Assembly (NCBI RefSeq): GCF_020532645.1
Contig: NZ_JAJAUZ010000032.1
Coordinates: 30,319 to 94,318, forward strand
From: Streptomyces bambusae
Lineage (GTDB): Bacteria; Actinomycetota; Actinomycetes; Streptomycetales; Streptomycetaceae
DNA length: 64,000 bases
Direction: 5' to 3'
A program made the translations under genes and the position numbers. The notes under the pieces are model-generated. The model made no database searches. It was not told the DNA's origin and saw only the letters and a list, made by a program, of their open reading frames with translations. This document shows positions 16,810 through 25,411 of the stretch, piece by piece; within the stretch, counting starts at the first letter, position 1, and every line of letters starts with the position of its first letter.

Positions 16810-17706
16810 TTACGGGGCTGCCGGGGTGGCGGGTGTGCACTGGAGGAGGACGTCGGCGCCGCCCTTGCCGTCGCAGGTGTCGGCGGCCTCGCCGCCGCCG
16901 TCCATCACGTCGTTGCCGCCGACGGCCTCGGCGGCGGGGGCCGGGGCGGGCGTGTCGGGTGCGGGCTTGGCCGGTGCGGGCCTGGCGGGCTGGGGCTTGG
17001 CGTTGGGGTCGCGGCCGGGCCGGGAGGCCTCGCCGGAGTCACCGCCGTGGGCGATCTTGCCGGAGTTGCTGTCCCCGATGATCGCGTCGGTGCCGGCGCC
17101 GCCGACGAGGACGTCGTTGCCGTTGCCGTCGGCCGTGGCCTCGGCGGAGGAGTCGCCGGTCATCTCGTCGTTGCCGGCGCCGCCGTCGAGGATGTCGTTG
17201 CCGCCGCCGGAGGCGTTGATGCCGCCGCGGCTGTCGCCGACCATGTGGTCGTCCCCGTCGCCGCCGAAGACGAGGTCGTTGCCGCCGCCGGAGGCGCTGG
17301 CGCCGAAGGCGATGCTGTCGCCGCCGACCCGGTCGTCGCCGGCCCCGCCGTAGACGACGTCGTTGCCGCCGCCCTCGACGGCGGCCCGGGTGCCGACCAG
17401 GTCGCCGCGGACCAGGTCGTTGCCGTCGCCGCCGTCGACCCGGTCGTTGCCGAGGCCGCCGGCGACGGTGTCGTTGCCGCCCATGCCGCACAGCAGGTCG
17501 TCGCCGCCGAGGCCGTCGATGGTGTCGGCGCCGTCCGAGCCGACGATGACGTCCCTGCCTTCGGTGCCGGTGAGCTTGCCGGCGCCGGTGAGGGTGGCCG
17601 GCTGGCCGAAGCACGTGGTCTCGCCGTCGCCGACGGCCGAACCGGTGACCCCGAGGGTCAGCAGCGCGGCCACCGCCAGCATGGTGAGGGGTTGTCGGTG
17701 TTTCAC
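16810..17706 (-). CDS. Secreted RTX-type calcium-binding repeat protein
   Basis: 298 residues: signal peptide (LTMLAVAALLTLGVTGSAVG), then about ten nonapeptide-like repeats of the GGxGxDxx type (GGDDLLCGMGGNDTVAGG, GGAGDDRVGG, GGDGDDHMVG, GGAGNDEMTG). In RTX proteins these bind Ca2+ and fold into a parallel beta-roll outside the cell. A Pro/Ala-rich spacer near 215-255 precedes a short final repeat and paired cysteines. No lipase, protease or toxin domain is attached, so it is a stand-alone roll of unknown role. Confidence 0.85.
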   Translation of the reverse strand: MKHRQPLTMLAVAALLTLGVTGSAVGDGETTCFGQPATLTGAGKLTGTEGRDVIVGSDGADTIDGLGGDDLLCGMGGNDTVAGGLGNDRVDGGDGNDLVRGDLVGTRAAVEGGGNDVVYGGAGDDRVGGDSIAFGASASGGGNDLVFGGDGDDHMVGDSRGGINASGGGNDILDGGAGNDEMTGDSSAEATADGNGNDVLVGGAGTDAIIGDSNSGKIAHGGDSGEASRPGRDPNAKPQPARPAPAKPAPDTPAPAPAAEAVGGNDVMDGGGEAADTCDGKGGADVLLQCTPATPAAP

Positions 17707-17915
17707 GCGAACCTCCTGTTGTCGACGTGCCGCGGGCGGCGCCGGCGGCCCGGATCGCGTCGACCGTAGGACGTGAACCCCTCAGGACCTCCCATCCCGT
17801 CGCACGGCCCGTCAGATCCCGCTCGATCGGCGCACACGGCCGCGGGAGCGCCCGGCTGTGGACAACTGGCGGTGGCCCCGGAGCGTTGTCAGTGCCGGGT
17901 CCTACGTTGACGCCC

Positions 17916-19313
17916 ATGAGCCGTTCCGTTCAGGCACTTGCCTATGCGCGCCCGTCCGCCCTCACCGCCGGCACCGGCCGACGTCTCCTCGGCCTGGAGA
18001 CGGCCGGCGGGCTGACGCCCGCCGGTCCCGAAGCCCATCCGCAGTTCTTCGCAGGGTTCCTGAGTTCGCCTCAGGCAGCGGCCCGGGGCCTGCTCGCGGT
18101 CGCGGACGTCGCCGCCGCGCGCTACCACCAGCGGACCCTGCGGGCCTCACTCGACCCGGTGGTGACGGCCAACGGGGACCGGCTCCGTTTTGAATCGTTC
18201 TCGGGGTGCTGCGGGGTGTACGCGCGGCTCGACGTGCTGCCGGAGGGGCTCGACGGCGCCGACACGGGGCACGGCACCACCAACGTGGACGTGAACAATC
18301 CGCTGCGGCAGGCCCTTTCGCGGCTGGCCGGCGACGAGCCGCTGCACCTGCGGGTCGGTCCCGACGAGCTGGCCGTCACCACGCTGGAGGGGCCGGTCGT
18401 GGAGAAGAAGGTGCCGCTGCCCGACCGCTGGCTGCGCGGGTTCGCCGAATCGCAGGTGGCCACGGCCGGGTTCGACCTGCGGGCCGAGCTGTCCGCGGCC
18501 GAGGCGGTGCGCTTCCTGCGGGCGCTCCCCCGCACCCCCGGCACCGGCGCCCCGCTGTGGGTCGTACCGGCCGGCCGGACGCTGCGGCCGACCACCCGGC
18601 CCGTGGCCGGCGCCGTCTGCCTGCCCGGACCGGACCGGCTGGCCGCCTTCCAGCGGGTGCTGCGGCACGCCACCGGGCTGCGCGCGTACGGGCCGGCCGG
18701 CCACGACGGCGCCGCGACCGCCACCGCCTGGGAGGTCACGCTGCCCGGCATGCGGCTCACCCTGACCCTGTCCCCGGAGCCGGCCCGCGGCTTCTCCGGG
18801 GAGGGCGGCGTCCTGGAGGCCCTCGCCACCGACGAGGCCGCCGCCGATGCCGAACTGGTGTCCGTACTGCTGGCGTGGGAGCCGCGCGTCGACGTCGCCG
18901 ACCTCGCGGACCAGAGCGGGCTGAGCGCAGCGCGGGTGCGGGCCGCCCTGGTCCGGCTGGGCACCGCGGGCCGGGTCGGCTACGACGCCGCCGAGGCCGC
19001 GTACTTCCACCGCGAACTCCCCTACGACGCACGGCGGGCCGAGCGGCACAACCCGCGCCTCGTGGCGGCCCGGGCCCTGGTGGCCGACGGGGCCGTCGCC
19101 CTGCACGGCGACGGTACGGCCACCGTCCGGTCGGGTGAGCGCAGCTACCAGGTCCGCGAGCAGGCGGGCGGTGTGCTCGGCTGCACGTGCCTGTGGTGGG
19201 CCGACCACCGGGGCCGCCGCGGCCCCTGCAAGCACACCCTCGCCGTCCGTACCGCCCGGCGCGCGGCGCAGTCCGCCGCCGGTTCCCCCGCAACCTCCGG
19301 AGCAGCCCGATGA
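17916..19313 (+). CDS. SWIM zinc-finger protein
   Basis: 465 residues. The C-terminus has CxC(x)nCxH: GCTCLWWADHRGRRGPCKHT, the SWIM finger, which binds nucleic acid or protein. The preceding region has a possible winged-helix stretch (VDVADLADQSGLSAARVRAALVRL, about residues 325-350). ATG 17916 is favoured; an earlier in-frame extension has no homology-like content. It overlaps the next gene by 4 nt (ATGA). SWIM proteins of this kind often accompany MoxR/VWA chaperone-type genes. Only the DUF6493 partner is present here. Confidence 0.85.
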   Translation: MSRSVQALAYARPSALTAGTGRRLLGLETAGGLTPAGPEAHPQFFAGFLSSPQAAARGLLAVADVAAARYHQRTLRASLDPVVTANGDRLRFESFSGCCGVYARLDVLPEGLDGADTGHGTTNVDVNNPLRQALSRLAGDEPLHLRVGPDELAVTTLEGPVVEKKVPLPDRWLRGFAESQVATAGFDLRAELSAAEAVRFLRALPRTPGTGAPLWVVPAGRTLRPTTRPVAGAVCLPGPDRLAAFQRVLRHATGLRAYGPAGHDGAATATAWEVTLPGMRLTLTLSPEPARGFSGEGGVLEALATDEAAADAELVSVLLAWEPRVDVADLADQSGLSAARVRAALVRLGTAGRVGYDAAEAAYFHRELPYDARRAERHNPRLVAARALVADGAVALHGDGTATVRSGERSYQVREQAGGVLGCTCLWWADHRGRRGPCKHTLAVRTARRAAQSAAGSPATSGAAR

Positions 19314-21985
19314 ACGCCCTTCTCGACGCCGTCCGCGCCGGCCGCCCCGACCTGGTCGGCGGCCTGCTCGACCCGCTTTCCGAGGCCGACCGGCGCGGCC
19401 TGCTGCCCGAACTGACGGCTCTGCGGCGGGAAGTCCGCGGCTGGGACTGGAGCCGCCGCTGGGACGAGGGGAACGTGCTGCGCGCCCTGCACCTCGCGGG
19501 GGCCGGCTGCCACACCGGTGCGGCGGCCGCCGCGGCCTGGATAGCCGCCCGTGAGCTGCGCGAGGGGCGGCAGGGCCCGGACGCCGGGGCGCTGGCGGCG
19601 GTGCTGGCCGGCCGTGCGCCGGCGTGGCGGGCGGACGTCGCCCACCGGCTCGCCGGCCGGGCCACGACCGTCACAGAGGACTACCCGCTGATCCGGGCCC
19701 TGCTCGCGGACACAGGTGCGCCCGTCCCGGCGAGCGACGGCTTCGTGCACGCCTGGGTCGGCGCCACTGCCACCGGCGACGGCGGGGCGCGCCGGCGGAG
19801 CCGGGACGCGGGCCGGCCCGGGCCGTTGCGGGTGGCGCTGCGCGAGGACCCGTGCGTGCGGGAACTCGTACTCCTGCTGTTCGAGACGGCCGAACCGGCG
19901 CCCGGGCTGGGCTGGTACGAGGATCCGGCGGCGCCCGGGCGCTGGCCGGCGGAGCTGGCGCGGCTGGCGGCAGAGGGCGTGGTGGAGCGCGGCCGGCTCG
20001 TGGACGGCAGTGTGGCCAGGCTGCTGCGCGGGGGCCGGGCCGGACAGCTGCGCTTCTACGCGGATCTGCTGGACGTCCTGGAGCTGACCGTGGACGAGCA
20101 GGCGGAGCGGACCTCCGACTGGATCGCGCTGGCCGCCGACGCGGAATCGCCGCTGGCGGGGCGGGCGCAGCGGATCCTGTCGGGGCTGTCCGAGGCGGGC
20201 AGGCTGCCGGCGGGGCGGCTGGCGGAGATGTCCTCGGCGGTGCTGTTCCGGCCGGAGAAGAAGCTCGTGCGCGCCCAGCTGGTGCTGCTGGGCAAGGCGC
20301 TGCGGCGGGGGCGGGACGACCGGTCCGTGCTGCTGCCGGCGGTCGCGGCGGCGTTCGGGCATGCGGATGCCGCGCTCCAGGAGCGGGCGCTGAAGCTGGT
20401 GGCGGCGCATCTGCGGCCCGAGGACGGGGCGTTGCGGGAGGAGCTGGCGTGCGAGGCGGAGCAGCTGGGGCCGGGGCTGCGGCGGGCGGCCTGCGAACTG
20501 CTGGGCGGGGACGTGCCTGTCGGGCCGGCGGACGGGTACGAGGAGACGCTGCCGGCACCGCCGGGGCACCGCCGGCTGGGCGTGGGCGGGTCGGTGGCGG
20601 AGACCGTCGAGCTGGTCGCCGCCCTGCTGCACTCCTCGTCGCCGGACGTCGTCGAGACGGAATCGGCGCTCGATCTGCTGGTGCGGCACGCCCATCGGGA
20701 CCGGGCCGCGCTGGCGGCCGCGCTGCAGCCGGCGGTGGCCGACCGGTACTGGGCGCGGGAGGGCATGGGGCGGACGCACCCGGACCATCTGGCGGGGCTG
20801 GAGCTCGTCGCGGCCGCGGTGCTGGACCGGTTGGACGTGCGGGGCCTGCGGGCGGGCGGGAAGTCCTGGCCGGCGGGTTCCGGGCAGGACTGCGTCCACG
20901 AGGCGCTGGACCGGGTGGAGGGGGCCCGGGCGCACGAGGTGGCGCTGCGGATGCCGGCCGAGCCGCTGCCGTTCCTGCTGGCCACGCCGAGCTGGGACTC
21001 CGGGTCGCTGGAGCCGCTGGACCTCGTCGAGCGGCTGGCGGAGTACCGGCGGCTCGGGGTGCGCCCGGCTCCGGTCGACTTCGCGCAGGCGCTGCTGCGG
21101 CTCCGGCACGAGCCGGAGGCGGCTCCGGCGGCGGCCGGGCTCGGCACGCCGTGGGGCGATCGGCTGGCGCAGTGGCTCGGTGACGGTGGCAGCAGCGCGG
21201 GTCCCGAGCGGCTCTTCCGCCGGGTCGAGCAGGCGGGTTCCACGGCCCGGTACGAGGGGGGATGGCGGCAGGAGACGGTGGGCCGGGTCGTCGTGGAGGC
21301 CGCGGAGCGCCCGGCGTTCCAGGCGTTGCCTCCGGTGTTCCACCGGCTGGGCCGCCCGTTCTCGACGCACACGGTGCGCTGCTGGCACTGGGTCGGCGGG
21401 CGCCGTCCGTACCACATGGTGCTGCCGGAGGACCGCGAGACGCAGGCGCTGTGGCTGCTGCCGGACCTGACCGCGGGTGCGACGCTGGGGGAACGCCGGG
21501 CCGGGGCGGTGCTGTCCGCGCTGGCGGAACTGGGCGGGCCGGCGGGCCCGGTGCTGCACCTCGCGGTGGCGACCGGGCTGGGTGCCCGGCATGCGGAGGA
21601 CCGGCTGGCGGCGGTCGACGCCCTGCTGGTCCTCGCGGCGCGCGGCGAGCTGGACGCCGTCCGGCTGGGCCGGGACCTGGCCGAGCTGCTGGAGCTCGGC
21701 ACGGTGAAGCCGAACCGGCTGGCGGACGCGGCGCGGACGGCCGCCGCGACGGGCGCTTTCGCGACCACGTGGGCCGTCCTGTCCACCGCCCTCCCCGCCG
21801 TCCTGACCGCCGGCCCGCCCCGTGGCGCCGGCGACGTCCTGGCCGTCGCCGCCGACTGCGCGGAGCGCTGCGCGGCAGCCGGTCCGATGCCGGACGGGCT
21901 CGCCGCCGCTGCGGCCCGCAAGGGCACTTCGCAGCTGGTGACCCAGGCCCGCAGGCTGCGGGACGCGCTGGGCGCGGCCTGCTGA
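19310..21985 (+). CDS. DUF6493-like large helical protein
   Basis: 891 residues, translationally coupled to the SWIM gene by an ATGA overlap. The sequence is Ala/Leu/Arg-rich with many helical repeats, resembling HEAT/ARM-type solenoids (for example LLPAVAAAFGHADAALQERALKLVAAHL near residues 340-370). The C-terminal third has WQETVGRVVVEAAERP and RCWHWVGGRRPYHMVLPEDRE, which fits DUF6493 as I recall it. Function unknown: a scaffold acting with the SWIM protein is the simplest inference. The antisense strand shows very long open frames here, which are composition artefacts. Confidence 0.78.
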   Translation: MNALLDAVRAGRPDLVGGLLDPLSEADRRGLLPELTALRREVRGWDWSRRWDEGNVLRALHLAGAGCHTGAAAAAAWIAARELREGRQGPDAGALAAVLAGRAPAWRADVAHRLAGRATTVTEDYPLIRALLADTGAPVPASDGFVHAWVGATATGDGGARRRSRDAGRPGPLRVALREDPCVRELVLLLFETAEPAPGLGWYEDPAAPGRWPAELARLAAEGVVERGRLVDGSVARLLRGGRAGQLRFYADLLDVLELTVDEQAERTSDWIALAADAESPLAGRAQRILSGLSEAGRLPAGRLAEMSSAVLFRPEKKLVRAQLVLLGKALRRGRDDRSVLLPAVAAAFGHADAALQERALKLVAAHLRPEDGALREELACEAEQLGPGLRRAACELLGGDVPVGPADGYEETLPAPPGHRRLGVGGSVAETVELVAALLHSSSPDVVETESALDLLVRHAHRDRAALAAALQPAVADRYWAREGMGRTHPDHLAGLELVAAAVLDRLDVRGLRAGGKSWPAGSGQDCVHEALDRVEGARAHEVALRMPAEPLPFLLATPSWDSGSLEPLDLVERLAEYRRLGVRPAPVDFAQALLRLRHEPEAAPAAAGLGTPWGDRLAQWLGDGGSSAGPERLFRRVEQAGSTARYEGGWRQETVGRVVVEAAERPAFQALPPVFHRLGRPFSTHTVRCWHWVGGRRPYHMVLPEDRETQALWLLPDLTAGATLGERRAGAVLSALAELGGPAGPVLHLAVATGLGARHAEDRLAAVDALLVLAARGELDAVRLGRDLAELLELGTVKPNRLADAARTAAATGAFATTWAVLSTALPAVLTAGPPRGAGDVLAVAADCAERCAAAGPMPDGLAAAAARKGTSQLVTQARRLRDALGAAC

Positions 21986-21989
21986 CGGG

Positions 21990-22006
21990 GCGCCGGCGGC
22001 CGGCGC
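21990..22006. terminator. Hairpin between convergent genes
   Basis: GCGCCGG-CGG-CCGGCGC, 7-bp stem with a 3-nt loop, lies between the DUF6493-like gene and the XRE-cupin regulator. Confidence 0.45.
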
Positions 22007-22012
22007 TGCGGG

Positions 22013-22582
22013 TCAGCCGCCGGCGGTGACGAGGAGGGTGCGGGCCGGTTCGTCGCCGAAGAGGCGGCAGCGGTGCGGGAGGTCGCCGCGGTGGTGGGCG
22101 CTCCGGCCTGCGGTCAGGGTCAGCGGTTCCTCGCCCTCCACTTCCAGCACGACGGCGCCGGACAGCACGTAGAGGAAGTCCTCGCCCGGGTGCCGGAACC
22201 AGCCGCGCTCGCCGAGTCCGGGCTCGAAGTGGTGCTCGTAGGCCTCCATCAGTGCGCTGCTGCCCCCCGGGATGAGGACCCGGGCGATCTGCCCGGCGGC
22301 CTCGCTGACGCGGATGACCTGGGGGTCGCGCTCGTGGCTGACGGTGCCGGGCTCGCCGGGGGCGCGCAGGAAGGTGCCGGGCGCCACGTCCAGGGCTTCG
22401 GCGATCCGGTAGATGGAGGTGAGGCTGGGCGTGGCCAGGCCGCGTTCGAGCTGGCTGAGGAAGGGCTGGGACAGGCCGGAGCGGGTGGCGAGCGCGGCCA
22501 TGGTGACCCCGCGCTGCTTGCGGCAGGCGCGGATCACCCGGCCGACCTCGATCGCTTCGGGGGTGGGTTCGGGGCGCGTCAC
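22013..22582 (-). CDS. XRE-family regulator with cupin sensor domain
   Basis: 189 residues. The N-terminal HTH_XRE spans about residues 14-68 (VTMAALATRSGLSQPFLSQLERG, typical recognition helix). The C-terminal cupin (HHFEPGLGERGWFRHPGEDFLYVLSGAVVLEVEG) is a small-molecule or metal-binding barrel. This architecture often controls amino-acid, polyamine or sulfur uptake. It starts at GTG 22582; TACGTT lies 7 nt upstream, indicating a leaderless mRNA. A perfect 12-bp palindrome covers the start, suggesting autoregulation. It is divergent from the organosulfur-type ABC operon and is its likely regulator. Confidence 0.87.
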   Translation of the reverse strand: MTRPEPTPEAIEVGRVIRACRKQRGVTMAALATRSGLSQPFLSQLERGLATPSLTSIYRIAEALDVAPGTFLRAPGEPGTVSHERDPQVIRVSEAAGQIARVLIPGGSSALMEAYEHHFEPGLGERGWFRHPGEDFLYVLSGAVVLEVEGEEPLTLTAGRSAHHRGDLPHRCRLFGDEPARTLLVTAGG

Positions 22583-22596
22583 GATCGTGAACGTAC
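22579..22596 (-). promoter_or_regulatory. Promoter and palindrome at the XRE-cupin start
   Basis: The perfect palindrome TCACGATCGTGA (22579-22590) overlaps the GTG start codon. The -10-like TACGTT (minus strand, 22596-22591) lies directly upstream. This is a plausible autoregulatory operator. Confidence 0.45.
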
Positions 22597-22690
22597 CTCA
22601 TGGGACACGGGGGTCCGGGGCTGCCGGGAAGGTCTGGCGGCGCTCTGGTGGAACGTTTCGTACTGCTGAAACAGCCCGTTCATAGACCTC

Positions 22691-22724
22691 GTCAATTATT
22701 GACCTCACTTATCCGTATGTGAGG
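22691..22724 (+). promoter_or_regulatory. Operator and SD-sequestering hairpin upstream of the ABC operon
   Basis: GTCAATTATTGAC (22691-22703) is a perfect 13-bp palindrome in an AT-rich patch, and also contains a TTGACC -35-like box. Immediately after, CCTCAC (22703-22708) pairs with GTGAGG (22719-22724), partly covering the Shine-Dalgarno GAGGAGG of the permease gene. Confidence 0.45.
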
Positions 22725-22731
22725 AGGCCCC

Positions 22732-23514
22732 GTGCACGCCACCCCAACCCCACCGGGTCCCGCGGCCCTCGGCCGCCTCGGGCCCGCCCTGGCCGCAGCC
22801 GGGGCCGCACTCGGACTCTGGTACGCCCTGGCCCGCTCGGGTGCGGTGGCCCCGGGGCTGCTGCCCACACCCGGCCAGACCGTGGCGGCCCTGGCCGACG
22901 GCGCCCGGGACGGCACCCTGGCCGGTGACCTCGCGGCCAGTCTGGCCCGCGCCGGGCAGGGCTTCGCGCTGGGAGCCCTGCTCGGCTCCGCGCTGGGCTT
23001 CGCCACCGGCCACCTGCCGTGGCTCTCGGCGGCGGTCACCCCCCTGGTCTCGTTCCTGCGGCCGATCCCGGCCATCGCCCTGGTGCCGCTGGCCACCGCC
23101 TGGTTCGGGATCGGCGAGACCGCGAAGCGGCTGCTGATCGCCTACGCCGTGCTGCTCGCGGTGTGGCTGTACGTGCACGACGGGGTGTCACGGGTTCCGG
23201 TGACGCACCTGCGGGCCGCGCGGAGCCTCGGGGCCCCGCTGCACCGGAGGTTCGCCGAGGTGCTGCTGCCCGCGGCCGCGCCGGCGCTGCTGGCGGCGCT
23301 GCGGTACGGGGCGTCGGTGGCCCTGCTGGCACTGGTGGCCGCGGAACTCGGCGGTGCGGAGGCCGGGTTGGCGTACCGGCTGCAGGTGGACGGGCAGTTC
23401 CTCCGGGTGGACCGGATGTTCGCCGGGCTGCTGGTCCTGGGCGTCCTCGGGGTGGCCGTGGACCTGCTGCTGGCCGCGGCCGGCCGCCGGTTCGCGCACT
23501 GGGGGCCGTCGTGA
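22732..23514 (+). CDS. ABC transporter permease (SsuC/TauC type)
   Basis: 260 residues, about six membrane helices and the EAA-loop-like segment AARSLGAPLHRRFAEVLLPAAAPAL near 160-185 that contacts the ATPase. SsuC/TauC-family permeases import sulfonates, taurine or nitrate-like anions with periplasmic-binding proteins. The start is GTG 22732, behind GAGGAGG. The stop overlaps the ATPase start (GTGA). The substrate is inferred from the arylsulfotransferase-like gene in the same operon. Confidence 0.87.
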   Translation: MHATPTPPGPAALGRLGPALAAAGAALGLWYALARSGAVAPGLLPTPGQTVAALADGARDGTLAGDLAASLARAGQGFALGALLGSALGFATGHLPWLSAAVTPLVSFLRPIPAIALVPLATAWFGIGETAKRLLIAYAVLLAVWLYVHDGVSRVPVTHLRAARSLGAPLHRRFAEVLLPAAAPALLAALRYGASVALLALVAAELGGAEAGLAYRLQVDGQFLRVDRMFAGLLVLGVLGVAVDLLLAAAGRRFAHWGPS

Positions 23515-24245
23515 GCCGCCCGGTGCGCATCGAAGGCCTGGCGGTCGGCTACGGCGGATCCCGGCGGCGGCCTGCCGCACCGGTGCTGGAGCGCACGGAC
23601 CTGGACCTGCCAGCAGGTTCGTTCACGGCCCTGCTGGGGCCGAGCGGCTGCGGCAAGTCGACCGTGCTGGGTGCGGTCGCGGGCTTCGTCCGGCCGACGG
23701 CGGGGCGGATCACGGTCGCGGGCGTCCCCGTGACGGGGCCGGGTCCGGACCGCGGGCTGGTGTTCCAGCAGTACGCGCTGTTCCCGTGGCGCACGGCCCG
23801 CGGCAACGTCGAGTTCGCCCTCAAGCGCCTCGGGCTGCGCCGGGCAGAGCGGCGGACCCGCGCGCTGGCCGCACTGGCCGAGGTCGGCCTGGCCGAGGGG
23901 GCGGAGAAGTATCCCGCGCAGCTGTCCGGCGGCATGCAGCAGCGGGTGGCGCTGGCCCGGGCACTCGCCGCGGAGCCCGACGTCCTGCTGCTGGACGAGC
24001 CGTTCGGTGCGCTGGACGCACTGACCCGGTCCCGCATGCAGGAGTTGCTGCGCGGTCTGTGGCAACGGACCGGGCTGACCGTGCTGTTCGTCACCCACGA
24101 CATCGACGAGGCCCTGGCGCTCGCCGAACGGGTCGTGGTGCTCGGCGGCTCGCCCGGGCGGGTGCTGGCCGACCATGCGGTGCCGCCCGGGCCGCCGGAT
24201 CCCGGCCTGCGGGAACTGGTCGCCGCCCACCTCGCCGCCGGCTGA
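23511..24245 (+). CDS. ABC transporter ATP-binding protein (SsuB/TauB type)
   Basis: 244 residues with Walker A GPSGCGKST, Q-loop QQYALFPW, signature LSGGMQQR, Walker B VLLLDEPFGALD and H-loop FVTHDIDEA. All are intact, so it should power import through the overlapping permease. It starts at GTG 23511, inside the permease stop. The family handles sulfonates, aliphatic sulfates, nitrate or thiamine precursors. The neighbouring binding protein and sulfotransferase-like gene favour organosulfur compounds. Confidence 0.9.
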   Translation: MSRPVRIEGLAVGYGGSRRRPAAPVLERTDLDLPAGSFTALLGPSGCGKSTVLGAVAGFVRPTAGRITVAGVPVTGPGPDRGLVFQQYALFPWRTARGNVEFALKRLGLRRAERRTRALAALAEVGLAEGAEKYPAQLSGGMQQRVALARALAAEPDVLLLDEPFGALDALTRSRMQELLRGLWQRTGLTVLFVTHDIDEALALAERVVVLGGSPGRVLADHAVPPGPPDPGLRELVAAHLAAG

Positions 24246-24340
24246 CCCGGCGCCCGTCCCCGCTCCGACCCTCCCCCGCTCCGCGCCTTCCCTGCTCGGC
24301 GCCCCTCCCTCTTCGTGTTCCCTCCTCCGAAAGGTTCCGT

Positions 24341-25357
24341 GTGTCCAGATTCCGTATCCCGGCCGCCACCCTGATCGGCGTCGTCGCCGTCCTGACCGCC
24401 GTCACGTCCGGCTGCTCCGCCGGTACCACAGGTGCCGCCTCCGAGGCGGATGCCGCCGGCCGTACCGCCGTCACCCTCGCCGGCAGCGACCACCTCGGCG
24501 GGGCACCCGTACACATCGCGCAGGCGCGGAAGTTGTGGGCGGCCGAGAGGGTCGATGCCCGGATCGTCATGCTGTCCACCGGGCGGGACGCGCTCAACGC
24601 GGTGCTGGGAGGTCAGGCCCAGCTGGGTGTGGTGGGCGACCTGCCCGCCGTCACCGCCGCGCTCGGTGGCCGTGACGTGCGGATCGTCGCCGAGCTGTCG
24701 AGGTTCTCCGACTGGCGGCTGCTGACCCGCTCCGACCGTGCGATCACCGGCTTCCCCGCGCTGAAGGGCCGCCGGGTCGGCGTGCCGCAGGGCACCAACG
24801 TGGAGTACGCGCTGTCACGGATGCTCGGCTCGGCCGGGCTCACGGCGGCCGACGTCACGGTGGTCAACCTCGCCCCGAACCAGGTTCCCCCGGCGCTCGC
24901 CCGCGGCGACATCGACGCCGGCGTGACCTTCCCCGGCTTCTACGACGCGGCCCGCACCGCCTTGGGCGGGCGCTACGCCGAGGTCCGGTTCACCGGGTAC
25001 ACGGCGCGGACGCTGCTGGTCGCCGGCCCGACCGCCCGGGACACGGCCACCACGGCGGTGCTGCGCACCCTGGTCCGGGCCGGGCGCGCACAGGCCGCCG
25101 ACCCGGCACGGGCGCAACGCGACGTGGTGGCGCAGTCCAACGGCGCCGTCCAGTCGGCCTACGCAGCCGCCTTCCAGCCCAAGTACGCGTACGGCACGAC
25201 CCTTTCGGCCGGGCTGCTGGACCAGCTGGCGGCCGAGGCCGCCTGGGCCAAGTCCACGCAGGGGCTGCCCGGCCCGGCCGACCGGCGGGCGCTGCGGGCC
25301 CGTGTGCACCCGGCGCCGCTCACGTCCGTCGACCCGGCAGCCGTCACGCTCCCCTGA
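24341..25357 (+). CDS. ABC transporter substrate-binding lipoprotein (SsuA-like)
   Basis: 338 residues. The GTG 24341 start is set by GAAAGG upstream and by the lipoprotein signal: hydrophobic stretch and lipobox TSGC, Cys near residue 23. The mature protein is an NMT1/SsuA-type bilobal receptor: DHLGGAPVHIAQARKLWAAE, GRDALNAVLGGQAQLGVVGDLPAV, LKGRRVGVPQGTNVEY, GDIDAGVTFPGF. It is anchored outside the membrane to deliver ligand to the permease. A longer in-frame reading upstream overlaps the ATPase gene and is not real. Confidence 0.88.
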   Translation: MSRFRIPAATLIGVVAVLTAVTSGCSAGTTGAASEADAAGRTAVTLAGSDHLGGAPVHIAQARKLWAAERVDARIVMLSTGRDALNAVLGGQAQLGVVGDLPAVTAALGGRDVRIVAELSRFSDWRLLTRSDRAITGFPALKGRRVGVPQGTNVEYALSRMLGSAGLTAADVTVVNLAPNQVPPALARGDIDAGVTFPGFYDAARTALGGRYAEVRFTGYTARTLLVAGPTARDTATTAVLRTLVRAGRAQAADPARAQRDVVAQSNGAVQSAYAAAFQPKYAYGTTLSAGLLDQLAAEAAWAKSTQGLPGPADRRALRARVHPAPLTSVDPAAVTLP

Positions 25358-25411
25358 CCGGGGCCTCCCCACTTCCCCCTTTCCTTCAACTCACCGACAG
25401 GAGCCCTCCCC

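Noticed and set aside
19145..22601. 815- and 976-codon open frames on the minus strand
   Set aside because: Antisense to the SWIM/DUF6493 genes, rich in Arg/Pro/Ala with no recognisable domain.
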